Assembly (NCBI GenBank): GCA_900469625.1
Contig: UBXV01000013.1
Location: 1 to 64,000, forward strand
Source of the DNA: Hyphomicrobiales bacterium
Lineage (GTDB): Bacteria; Pseudomonadota; Alphaproteobacteria; Rhizobiales; Rhizobiaceae
Length of the DNA stretch: 64,000 bases
Direction: 5' to 3'
The translations under genes were made by a program, and so were the position numbers. The notes beneath the pieces were generated by a model. The model saw nothing but the letters and a program-made list of their open reading frames with translations, ran no database searches and had not been told where the DNA came from. Below, piece after piece: positions 27,701 to 35,657 of this stretch; the first letter of the stretch is position 1, and each line of letters begins with the position of its first letter.

Positions 27701-30700
27701 TTTCCGGATGGCGACACGCCGGCAACCGTCACCGATACCCTGCCCCAAGGCATGGTGCTCGTCGGCACGCCGATCCTGCGCCTGACCTTCGTCAACGCCG
27801 CCGGCCAGACCGTGACCTTCGACGGGACGGTCGCGCAAGGCGGCCTGCTGGCCGACGGCGCGGCGCTCAGCTACACGCTTTCGGGCAACGTGCTGACCTT
27901 CAATTTCAGCAATGTCACGGCGAATGCCGGACCCGGCACCGTGCTCGCGGGCCAGACCTTCGTCATCGAGTACCAGCTGCGCGCCAGTGACGACCTGGCC
28001 CTGCAGGCGGGCGTGACGGTCACCAATTCCGCCGTGCTCGACACGCCGACGACGCTGCCGACGGCACCGGCTCAGGCGCCGGTCGACATCGTCGAACCCA
28101 ACCTTTCGATCGTCAAGGAATTCCTGCCCGACGTCGCCCAGGGCGGCCAGCTCATACAGATGCGGCTGACGGTGCAGAACTCGTCGGCCGCCACCAGCAC
28201 GACATCCTTCGGTCTGCAGATGACCGACGACGACCTGCCGCTCGACTGGTTCACGAGCCTCGTGCTGACGTCTAAGACCGGAACCGGCGCCGTCAATACG
28301 GCGCTGGTGAATGTGACGATCACGCAGGATAGCGTCAGCGGTTTCTGGATCATCACGGTCGCAGACACCGACCCCAACTTTGCGATCGCACCGGGCGAAC
28401 GGCTGGTGCTCAACTTCGCCATGCGCGTCGATCCCGCGATCGCCACGGGCAGCACGTTGCCCAACGTCGCCGTTATCCCCGATGGCGGCTATACCTCGCT
28501 GCCCGGGGTCGACCCCAACGAGCGCCGCTTCGAACAGGTGACCGGCACCGATACGCTGACGATCCTGGCGCCGCAGATCACCAAGACCCTGATCAACACG
28601 TCCTATGGCGGCACGGAAAACCTCCTGCCGACCGATCCCGGCTATATCGCCGATACCGATCCGAGCGTCCTCGTCGGCGAGATCCTGATCTATGAGATCC
28701 GCGTGCCGATCCCGCGCGGGACATCGGGCAATGTCGTCGTCTATGACGATACCGACTTCCTGACGGATCCGGGTTCGCAAGGCGTGATCAAGATCCTCGG
28801 CATCGACCGCTGGTTCGTCGGCAGCGCACTGCAATTGTCCGGCACGCCGCAGTTCTCGATAACCGATCCGGATGGCAACGGCATCGACAGCCGCATGCAG
28901 TTCGACTTCGGTACCATCCTCAACAACGGTGGGGCCAACGCGGAAGATGAAATCATCGTCATCGTCCTGCGCGCTCAGGTCATGAACGTCCTTGAGACCG
29001 ACGACGGCGACGTCCACACCAACGGCAGTGCGGTGACGTTTACGGTCGGCGACGATCCGGTTTTTGTCGTTCCATCGGTGAATGCCGTTGTAACCATCCG
29101 TGAGCCGGCGATCGATGTGGTCAAGACCGCCACGACACCCGACTCCACGACTGACGCCGGCGATGTCGTCACCTATACGCTGACGATCCGCCACAACGGC
29201 ACCTCTACCGCCGACGGCTTCGAGCTCGACCTTCGCGACCAGCTGCCCCCGGGCATGATCCTGATCAACGGCTCGGTGACGATCCAGGCCGGAACTCCCG
29301 CCTTCGGGCTCGATCCGCTGCAACTGAGCGACGTAACCCTTGATCTCGCCAACAATCGCGTGCTGGTCAACGGCTTCGACCTGGGTCTTGGCCAGGTGGT
29401 CACCATCAGCTACCAGGCGACCGTGGCGGCGAATGTCGTCTCGGGCCAGGTTCTGAGCAACACCGTCGATCTCACCTACAAGTCACTGCCCGACATCGAC
29501 GTGGTCGACGGCGTGGATCCCTCCACCGAGCAGAACATACCCGGATCCGTGAGCGAACGCCGCGACGGCTCCGATGGCGGGCCGAGGACAGACCAGTTGT
29601 TGCTCGACAACTACGCCTTCCAGACGACCGCGACGGTAACCATCGCCCAACCCGGACCGGTCGTCAAAACCAGCGACAGGACGACCTATACGATCGGCGA
29701 GGAGATTTCCTACACGATCACCGTGCCGCTGATCGAGGGGCTGACGGTCAATCCGCGCCTGGTCGACATCCTTCCACGCGGCTTCGTCTTCGTTCCGGGC
29801 AGCGGCCTTGCCGTCGACGGTAACGGCAATGCGCTCGTAATCGACAGCGCCACCTTCGTGACCACGAATGGCGTGCAAACGCTCACACTCGATCTCGCCG
29901 ACATCACCACCACGGCCGACAACAACCCGAACAACGACTTCATTCGCGTCACCTTCCGCGTGCAGGTGCTGAACGTGTTCGACAACGCCAACGGCATGGT
30001 CAAGGTCAACACGGCGACCTTCACCTCCGATTTCGAGCCAACCCGGACGGATACGGTCGACGTCAGGATCGTCGAGCCGCAACTGACCACCCTCAAGACC
30101 AATGATGCGCCGGGCCCGGTCGATGCCGGCGACATCCTGACCTTCACGGTCAGCGTCGCGCACGGCGTCTCCTCGACGGCAAACGCCTACGAATACGCCT
30201 TCCGCGACACGATGCCGGCGGGCCAGCGCGTCATCGGCATCGTCAGTGCCAGCATCAACGGCGTCGATGTCAGCGCGCAGATCGGCTTCAACGCGACGAG
30301 CGTCTTCTCGCTGCCCGGAGCAAACCTCGACATCCCGCTCGGCGCGACCTTCACGCTCGTCTACCAGGTGGAAATGGAGGACACGATTGGGCCGCGACAG
30401 ACGCTGACCAATCTCGTCGAAGGCGACTGGAGTTCGCTCGACGGACAGGTCAACCCCGGCGCACTGGATGGCGAGCGCATCGGCACGCTGACCTTCGACG
30501 CCAACACCTATATCAGCTCGGCGCAGAGCTCGGTGGTCACCGCCGACACCTTCGCGGTCGAGAAAAACGTCGCCGGGCCGGATCTGCTGTTCACGATCGG
30601 CGAACGGGTCGACTACATCATCGACGTCAAGGTCTTCGAAGGCACGCTGAAGAACGTCGCCATCATCGACGTGCTGGTGCCCGGACTTCGCATCGACCTG

Positions 30701-33700
30701 AGCACGTTGGCGATCGCCAATGTCGGCTTTGCCGGCGCGCTAGTGTCGATCCGCAACCCCGTGGTGACGGTCGACGCGCTCGGCTACACGATCCTGACCT
30801 TCGAACTCGACAACGATGCGGCACCCGGCTCCAACATCGTCAACCCCGGCGATCCCGCACCCAACGCGGCAAACAACGACACGATCCGTATCGTTTACCA
30901 AGCCGTCGTCGAAAACGTTCTTTCGAACCAGCAGGGACAAAACCTGATCAACGTCGTCGTCGGTCGGGCCGACGACGTCTCCCTTGCCGGCGGGGTAGAG
31001 GCGATCGGCATCATCGAGCCGCACCTGGTCGTCGACAAGCAGCTGCTAACCCCGAACGTCCCCGTCGACGCCGGCGACGTCATGCAGTTCGAAGTGCTTT
31101 TGACCAATGACGGTCTGTCGACCGCCCATGACGTGACGTTCGTCGACACGCTTACCGCCAATGCCCGGTTCACCGTGGCAACCGCCTTCGACAGCGCCGG
31201 CAATGTCGTGGGGACCTTCACGATCTCGGCGAACGGCCAGCAGCTCAACGGATCGGGCATGACGATCGCCGTCGGCGACTTCGTGCGCGTCGTCTATTCG
31301 GTGGTCGCCTCCGACACGATCCAACCCAACGACGTGATCACCAACAATGCCGATGTGCGCTGGACCTCGCTTGCCGGCACCAATCCGGACGAGCGAACCG
31401 GCGCCGACGGACCCGGGCCCGACAACGTCGTGCTCAACAACTATGTCGGGCAAGATACGGTGACCGTAACGGCCAGCGCCTTCCCGGTATCTGTCGACAA
31501 GGCCGTGGTCGATACCAGCGTTGCCCAATCCCCGGGCACCAACGTGGTGGTCGGCGAGATCGTCACCTTCCGTTTGCGCGTCAATCTTGCGGAGGGAACG
31601 ACGCTCGGCCTGCTCCTGAGCGATGTCCTGCCGGCCGGCCAGCGCTATATCCCCGGTTCGATCGTCGTCGTCGCCGGCAATTCCGGCGCGACGCTCTCCT
31701 TCGATCCAGCGAGCGTGACCGTCGACGCGAACAACGTCCTGATCATCCCGCTCGGCACCGTCGTCAATCCCGGCGACAACGATGCGACCAACGACTATGT
31801 CGATATCACCTACAGGGTCGTCATCGAAAACAACGCCGTCAACGTCATCAACGGCGCCAACCTCGCAAACACCGTAACCTTGACCTCCGACCATGGCGCA
31901 ACGGATACAGCCACGGCAACGGTCACCGTTGTCGAGCCACAGCTGACCATCGACAAGGCCGTCAACGCGCCGTTCGTCGCGATCGGCGAAAGCGTCGGCT
32001 ACACGATCACCGTCGCGCATGCGCCTGGTTCGGCAGTAGATGCCTTCGATGTGGTCGTGTCGGATCCGTTCGGCGACCCCTTCCTGCTGCTCGATCCGGC
32101 GTCGCTGACCGCCGTCATCGTCAACGGTGCGGGGCTGCCGGCTCCGATCGTCGAAATCGTCGGCAGCGGCTTCCGCATCACCGTGCCCGTGCTTCCCGTC
32201 GGCGCCGTGCTGCAGATCAGTTTCGACGCGATCGCGCAGAACATCGCCGCGGCCAATGGCGAGGCATCCACCAATGTTGCGACCGTCGAATACGACACGG
32301 TGCCGGGCACAGACACGCCCGACGAACAACGCGATTATGTCACCAACGACGACGCGACCGTGACGATCGCCGGCCCTGACCTCCAGGTCATCAAGGACGC
32401 GTCGCTATCGCTCGTCGCGCCCGGCCAGATCTTCAGCTACACGATCCAGGTGCTCAACAACGGCGCGCCCAATGTCAGCGCCGGCAGCATCGAGCAGGCA
32501 AGAAACGTGGTGCTGACGGATACGCTTCCGGTTGATATCACCCTGTTGACGGTCACGGTCGACGGTGTGCCCACCGCGTTCAGCGTCGATCCGGTCACCC
32601 GGCAGTTCAGCATCGACCTTGGCACGATGGACGAGGGTCAGACGCGCATCATCACGCTGATAGCGCGCCTCGACGATCCGCTGTCGCCGATCACGACAGG
32701 CGGGCCGGACCGGTTCTTCCTCATCAATACGGCAACTGCCACGCTCGACCAGCCGGACCCGACGCCTGAAAACAACACCGACACCGCAACAATCGCGCCG
32801 ATCGGCACCGCCCCGGATCTGGTCGTCACCAAGACCAACGCTGTCGAGGAGACCGGCGGCAGCGAAACGGTAGTCTTCACCATCACGGCACAGAACGTCG
32901 GCAACCGCGTCGCCGCGCAGGTGCAGGTCATCGATTTCATCGACACCCGTGTCTTCGACTTCGTGTCGGCCAGCAACGGCGGCACCTTCGACGCGGCAAC
33001 CGGCAGAGTGATCTGGCAGTTCAATACGCTGTCACCCGACGACGGCGTATTGACGCTCACCATGACGCTGCAGGTCAAGCCGGGTCTGCCCGCCTTTATC
33101 GATCAGACGACCAACAACATCCTCATCGAGGACAACGGCCTCGGCGGCGAGGACCCGACCCCAGAAAACAACACCGACAGCCACACCGATCAGCTGATCT
33201 ATCCGGACCTGGTGGTGACAAAGACCAACGACGTCGAGGAAGTGACGCCCGGCGATATCGTCAGCTATCAGATCACCGTCAGCAATGTCGGCCGGTTCAT
33301 GGCCGACGGGGTGCGCGTGGTCGACTTCGTCGATCCGCGTCTCTTCCGCTTCGTCAGCGCCAGCGACGGCGGCGTCTATGACGCGGCGAGCGGCCAGGTC
33401 GTCTGGGACCTCGGCACGCTTGAGGCCGGCGCGGGCCCGCGCATGCTCACCATGGTCGTCGAGGTGATCTTCCCGCCTTCGAACGACCTCCAGCACACCG
33501 TCAACCTCGTCGTCATCACTTCGGACGGAACCCGAGGCCAGGACGCCAACATCTTCAACAATTTCGATATCCACCTCGACCGGTTCACCCCCGGGATCGA
33601 TCCGGCGGAAATCGATGCCATATTGCGGCGCGACGACATCGACAGGTTCGAGGAGGAAGAAGACGACCTTCTCTACATCTCGCCGATGCTGACCGGCCGC

Positions 33701-34090
33701 GCCGCCGTCGGCTCCTATGTCTCGGTCACCCTGATCGCGCCGGATGGTCGCCGCGTCGAGCTCGGATCGGCGCTGACGTCTGCCAGCGGCGAGTGGATCA
33801 TCACCATGCCCGACATGCGCGGGCGCGGACCGATCTCGGCGATCATCACGACGGCGCCGCCGGTGTTGACCAGTCTCGGCGCGCTCGATGCCAACAACGT
33901 CTTCTACAATCCCGGCGGCGATTCACCGATCGCGTTCCAGCGCCGCTTCGACCTCTTCAGCGTCAGCGACGGCGGCAGCGATGCGGTTCTCCAAGCCCAG
34001 ATTGCCGCCAGCGAAGATCCCTATGCCCTGACGTCGCGGCGGTTCATCAACTTCAACAGGATTGGAGCGGCAGGGATAACGATGCAATAG
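24764..34090 (+). CDS. Giant DUF11-repeat surface protein with LEPR-XLL-like N-terminus
   Basis: About 3,108 residues. ATG 24764 has AAGGGA 7 nt upstream; the frame is also open from ATG 24719. The N-terminus lacks a classical signal peptide. It has a basic patch and RRLEDRVLLNATPEA, close to the LEPR-XLL motif of giant proteobacterial and planctomycete proteins. About 17 DUF11-type Ig-like units follow at 110-210-residue spacing, each opening like PDLVVTKTNDVEEVTPGD then YQITVSNVG. I count openings near residues 208, 368, 563, 739, 946, 1112, 1270, 1448, 1630, 1772, 1928, 2086, 2240, 2393, 2538, 2684 and 2814. An acidic EEEEDD and a Big-like C-terminal domain close it. I found no cysteine, no RTX GGxGxD repeats and no LPXTG. 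It begins 65 bp after the M50/HlyD gene and is probably that system's cargo, an adhesin or matrix protein. Confidence 0.85.
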   Translation: MFYNRGQSYTPRIRRLEDRVLLNATPEATVVDLPDQELINDSFSFAVNFDNTSTAPADIGYGPFVDVTVEPGVDINSVTYLGTPVTAQTVGTWDGANWVDAGGNVVSAHPLGANMAPPTGTEIGQTWINILVPFGSYAPDQPVARLDFTATLAESPDGIEPGAVPGDPIDITARAGFQFGADALDNPTTDAPIQQGGTSSDAITPIVMRLEKAVQLPEGETAQGPNFPFTYTISIDVATNITVSNVNVRDLLPTNLFFLNATTSAAATSAIAPGVGGTPQGIPGLDTVTTAEWSFASVVGRAGTGDIVITLSAYVPERDAAGVEIIDPLNPHIAIATNNASADAMYNGIPVDGTTAGDLQDSVDIIIRPYTVLKTVAVEGGGPPVPGKFLRYQVEVDISDYQAFQSVIMNDVLSDGLTFDTTDNASLEHIPVLQLVQNGQVILIDLRRVVLPGDAPEIQTAFQANGTETLTFLVGNALRNHGYDERLVGDLFNGDPQQGATTLTLVYFARIEENYRVTTRGAVVVNDQLSNSINMTANSAVPGGGAADPDGSQSSVTVPAPAPQKSVYAVNGTVGNPGTVSPGDLVTYRIRIVLTSDNVNDLVITDYLPLPVYDVDPNSSGQQNSNGFTFVDTQGGVPIAYTIIRGPDDTLTGAGRVAGAPSVSTNDLTNALRMAFQNFAEDANVGGIIDLLYTVVATDQPFADGLLLVNQAVIQTGDSQNTIVLEQNTIGQIILRQPVLSLTKGVVATNANGAVDNSLAFNPSAVGPSKLTFAVGTPGFSTTSPLTSADLLATPITSDLSGIDAGDTVKFAIVIQNTGGQDAFDILIRDQLPPGFIIPPGAVLQLDVRYGDGTAVASFSGDLFGPGGLLISDNPGTGSIAADGANDGRNIIIITYQLIADDTIDPGITVQNAAELVSYAANEGGADFTAGVDGQFTDQVALVTQGVTIGKRLIATDQPFTSGNDLTIGEIATFQVAVTFPDGDTPATVTDTLPQGMVLVGTPILRLTFVNAAGQTVTFDGTVAQGGLLADGAALSYTLSGNVLTFNFSNVTANAGPGTVLAGQTFVIEYQLRASDDLALQAGVTVTNSAVLDTPTTLPTAPAQAPVDIVEPNLSIVKEFLPDVAQGGQLIQMRLTVQNSSAATSTTSFGLQMTDDDLPLDWFTSLVLTSKTGTGAVNTALVNVTITQDSVSGFWIITVADTDPNFAIAPGERLVLNFAMRVDPAIATGSTLPNVAVIPDGGYTSLPGVDPNERRFEQVTGTDTLTILAPQITKTLINTSYGGTENLLPTDPGYIADTDPSVLVGEILIYEIRVPIPRGTSGNVVVYDDTDFLTDPGSQGVIKILGIDRWFVGSALQLSGTPQFSITDPDGNGIDSRMQFDFGTILNNGGANAEDEIIVIVLRAQVMNVLETDDGDVHTNGSAVTFTVGDDPVFVVPSVNAVVTIREPAIDVVKTATTPDSTTDAGDVVTYTLTIRHNGTSTADGFELDLRDQLPPGMILINGSVTIQAGTPAFGLDPLQLSDVTLDLANNRVLVNGFDLGLGQVVTISYQATVAANVVSGQVLSNTVDLTYKSLPDIDVVDGVDPSTEQNIPGSVSERRDGSDGGPRTDQLLLDNYAFQTTATVTIAQPGPVVKTSDRTTYTIGEEISYTITVPLIEGLTVNPRLVDILPRGFVFVPGSGLAVDGNGNALVIDSATFVTTNGVQTLTLDLADITTTADNNPNNDFIRVTFRVQVLNVFDNANGMVKVNTATFTSDFEPTRTDTVDVRIVEPQLTTLKTNDAPGPVDAGDILTFTVSVAHGVSSTANAYEYAFRDTMPAGQRVIGIVSASINGVDVSAQIGFNATSVFSLPGANLDIPLGATFTLVYQVEMEDTIGPRQTLTNLVEGDWSSLDGQVNPGALDGERIGTLTFDANTYISSAQSSVVTADTFAVEKNVAGPDLLFTIGERVDYIIDVKVFEGTLKNVAIIDVLVPGLRIDLSTLAIANVGFAGALVSIRNPVVTVDALGYTILTFELDNDAAPGSNIVNPGDPAPNAANNDTIRIVYQAVVENVLSNQQGQNLINVVVGRADDVSLAGGVEAIGIIEPHLVVDKQLLTPNVPVDAGDVMQFEVLLTNDGLSTAHDVTFVDTLTANARFTVATAFDSAGNVVGTFTISANGQQLNGSGMTIAVGDFVRVVYSVVASDTIQPNDVITNNADVRWTSLAGTNPDERTGADGPGPDNVVLNNYVGQDTVTVTASAFPVSVDKAVVDTSVAQSPGTNVVVGEIVTFRLRVNLAEGTTLGLLLSDVLPAGQRYIPGSIVVVAGNSGATLSFDPASVTVDANNVLIIPLGTVVNPGDNDATNDYVDITYRVVIENNAVNVINGANLANTVTLTSDHGATDTATATVTVVEPQLTIDKAVNAPFVAIGESVGYTITVAHAPGSAVDAFDVVVSDPFGDPFLLLDPASLTAVIVNGAGLPAPIVEIVGSGFRITVPVLPVGAVLQISFDAIAQNIAAANGEASTNVATVEYDTVPGTDTPDEQRDYVTNDDATVTIAGPDLQVIKDASLSLVAPGQIFSYTIQVLNNGAPNVSAGSIEQARNVVLTDTLPVDITLLTVTVDGVPTAFSVDPVTRQFSIDLGTMDEGQTRIITLIARLDDPLSPITTGGPDRFFLINTATATLDQPDPTPENNTDTATIAPIGTAPDLVVTKTNAVEETGGSETVVFTITAQNVGNRVAAQVQVIDFIDTRVFDFVSASNGGTFDAATGRVIWQFNTLSPDDGVLTLTMTLQVKPGLPAFIDQTTNNILIEDNGLGGEDPTPENNTDSHTDQLIYPDLVVTKTNDVEEVTPGDIVSYQITVSNVGRFMADGVRVVDFVDPRLFRFVSASDGGVYDAASGQVVWDLGTLEAGAGPRMLTMVVEVIFPPSNDLQHTVNLVVITSDGTRGQDANIFNNFDIHLDRFTPGIDPAEIDAILRRDDIDRFEEEEDDLLYISPMLTGRAAVGSYVSVTLIAPDGRRVELGSALTSASGEWIITMPDMRGRGPISAIITTAPPVLTSLGALDANNVFYNPGGDSPIAFQRRFDLFSVSDGGSDAVLQAQIAASEDPYALTSRRFINFNRIGAAGITMQ

Positions 34091-34127
34091 CGTCGATGAG
34101 GCTGCGATCCGGCAACCACACCGGGTG

Positions 34128-34147
34128 GGCGCGGTCACCGCCGCGCC
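34128..34147 (+). terminator. GC-rich hairpin after the giant gene
   Basis: GGCGCGG at 34128-34134 and CCGCGCC at 34141-34147 form a perfect 7-bp stem with a 6-nt loop, 37 bp after the stop codon. No T-run follows, so it may act as a weak or Rho-assisted terminator or protect the 3' end of the long mRNA. Confidence 0.4.
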
Positions 34148-34693
34148 GAAGCCCTGTGCGTCATTTCGCTCTGCCCTGGATGACGTCTGCGCCGCGCCGC
34201 ATGTTGAGACATGTCGTATTTTCCATCCGCGAATACGGAGTGTCTTTTAAAGACAGAAATAATATTGAGACATGGAAGAACGATCGCTCGCCATGAATCC
34301 GCACCACCATCGGTGCCAAATATTTTACCCACCCCTACGATGAAAAATTGCAGCCCGGCTCAAATTCGCCGGAACGAATTATTTTTACGTCACTCAGGAG
34401 TTTGGGCCTGAACGGCCCTTAACACGGGAGATTATTATTATTGTTCTGGACATTTACTTATCATGAACAGTCAAGCAGAATGATAAAACTCTCTGGCAAC
34501 AAGACCCTTTGAAGCCCATCGTCGGTAGCGAACGGACTCCATCGAAATTGCGCTGGAAATAGATTCGATCCGTCCGATCGGATTCTTGATCGAGCCAAAG
34601 CCTCTGCTGGGGTTCCTTTAAGGCCATTCATCGTCGCAGCGTGTCGCCAGGAGGATCTGGCTACCGCGCAAGCAGAGTGAAAAAGAGCCCGTC
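34148..34693. other. AT-richer intergenic region with palindromes
   Basis: About 550 bp without a convincing gene. It is clearly richer in A+T (especially 34200-34500) than the coding DNA around it. It contains a 15-bp palindrome TGTCTTT-T-AAAGACA (34241-34255) lying between two copies of TTGAGACATG (34204-34213 and 34265-34274). It also has a GGGCC-TGAAC-GGCCC hairpin (34404-34418), an ATTATTATTATT tract near 34430, and the palindrome TCCGATCGGA (34573-34582). The palindrome with flanking direct repeats resembles a regulator-binding region, but no adjacent gene is clearly its target except the possible small gene at 34694. Confidence 0.5.
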
Positions 34694-34816
34694 ATGAAAA
34701 GCCTCCTTCCCGCGCGCCTGCACAACTACGATTTCAGCCCGATCTTCGTGGCGAGTGGATTCACGCTTGCCGTGGGCATCATCATCTATGGTTCCCTGTT
34801 CGGCCGCATCCTCTAG
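34694..34816 (+). CDS. Possible 40-residue single-pass membrane peptide
   Basis: ATG to TAG gives 40 residues. After a short polar start (MKSLLPARLHNYDFS) comes one strongly hydrophobic segment, FVASGFTLAVGIIIYGSLFG, ending RIL. GAAAAAGAG lies 6-15 nt before the ATG and could serve as ribosome site. I do not recognise the family. The regular hydrophobic helix and the ribosome site favour a real small protein, but nothing beyond that supports it. It stands alone between the giant gene and gntK, which points the other way. Confidence 0.42.
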   Translation: MKSLLPARLHNYDFSPIFVASGFTLAVGIIIYGSLFGRIL

Positions 34817-34885
34817 CAGGATGCCGATACCCGGAAGGGCGGCGCAACGACTGCTGCCAATCACGACATCGCCGGCGAATTCGGC

Positions 34886-35473
34886 TTATCGCGGACCGTC
34901 TCGCACGTCGGATGGCGCCGCTCGGTGCAGCGACACCAGACCGCCGAGGGCGGCAAGCGTCGCCGCGATCACGTCGACGGTCGGCTGATCGACATCGACG
35001 ATCACTGTCAGCGGTTCGCCAATCGGCTCTTCCAACGTTGCCAGCTGCGTGTCGAGCAGCGAAGCAGGCATGAAATGCCCTTCGCGATGCTGCATCCGGG
35101 CGGCCAGAACCGAGTGGGAGCCTTGGAGATAGACGAAGGCCAGATCGCCGCCGGTACTTTCACGCAGCAGGTCGCGATAGCTCCGCTTCAACGCCGAGCA
35201 GGAAACCACGACCGGCTTGGCGTTTTCGGAAAGTTCACGTCCGATCTCTCGCAGCCAAGGCCAGCGATCGTCGTCGACAAGCGGGATGCCGGCCGACATC
35301 TTGGCGATATTGGCCTGCGGGTGCAGGGCATCGCCCTCGATAAAACGGTAGCCGAAGGCTCTCGCGACCGCCTCCCCGACAGACGTCTTGCCGCTGCCGG
35401 AAACGCCCATGACGACGATCGAGCCGGCAAACGTCGGTCGGCTTACAGCAGGTGACGCGTTGGGGCTCGCCAT
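34886..35473 (-). CDS. gntK: Gluconokinase (GntK family)
   Basis: A 195-residue P-loop kinase that phosphorylates D-gluconate to 6-phosphogluconate in the cytosol. It has the Walker A GVSGSGKTSVGEAVA, then RFIEGDALHPQANIAKMSAG and PLVDDDRWPWL, which are diagnostic of gluconokinases. VVSCSALKRSYRD, FVYLQGSHSVLAARMQHREG and FMPASLLDTQLATLE follow. The frame is open 81 codons further upstream, but that part crosses the repeat at 35610-35657 and has no family similarity. I therefore start at ATG 35473; a start at MGVSGSG is also possible. It lies downstream of the ketose operon in the same direction, separated by a palindromic element. Confidence 0.92.
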   Translation of the reverse strand: MASPNASPAVSRPTFAGSIVVMGVSGSGKTSVGEAVARAFGYRFIEGDALHPQANIAKMSAGIPLVDDDRWPWLREIGRELSENAKPVVVSCSALKRSYRDLLRESTGGDLAFVYLQGSHSVLAARMQHREGHFMPASLLDTQLATLEEPIGEPLTVIVDVDQPTVDVIAATLAALGGLVSLHRAAPSDVRDGPR

Positions 35474-35609
35474 GGATCGGGTGTCTCTCCGGTGCAGGAT
35501 TGCGACTGATGCCGCTGATAACGCCGCACCGGCGACGAGACAAGACGGATTTGCGACCTGGGCTTTTCCTGTTCGAGCAGAAAGGAAACGCCCCGTAGCT
35601 TTGCCCGAG

Positions 35610-35657
35610 GCAATTCCTGACGGAAAACCGCTTCGCACTTTTCCTGGAATTGCTCTA
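35610..35657 (-). repeat. RIME-like rhizobial palindromic element overlapping a stop codon
   Basis: GCAATTCC (35610-35617) pairs with GGAATTGC (35646-35653), and the inner GGAAAA (35622-35627) pairs with TTTTCC (35639-35644). They enclose CCGCTTCGCAC. The element ends in CTCTAG. This layout (AAAACCGCTTCGCAC-TTTTCC ... CTCTAG) matches my memory of RIME-type intergenic mosaic elements of rhizobia. The terminal CTA (35655-35657) is the TAG stop of the aldolase gene read on the minus strand. In that direction it forms a large hairpin immediately after the sugar operon. Confidence 0.65.

Noticed and set aside
23906-29323. Two minus-strand open frames of about 838 and 756 codons
   Set aside because: Both are antisense to the giant DUF11 gene and the M50 gene. 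Their Asp/Arg/Gly/Val-rich translations mirror the sense codons.
34091-34693. Short open frames in the gap after the giant gene
   Set aside because: None has a good ribosome site or a plausible protein composition, except the separate 40-codon frame at 34694.
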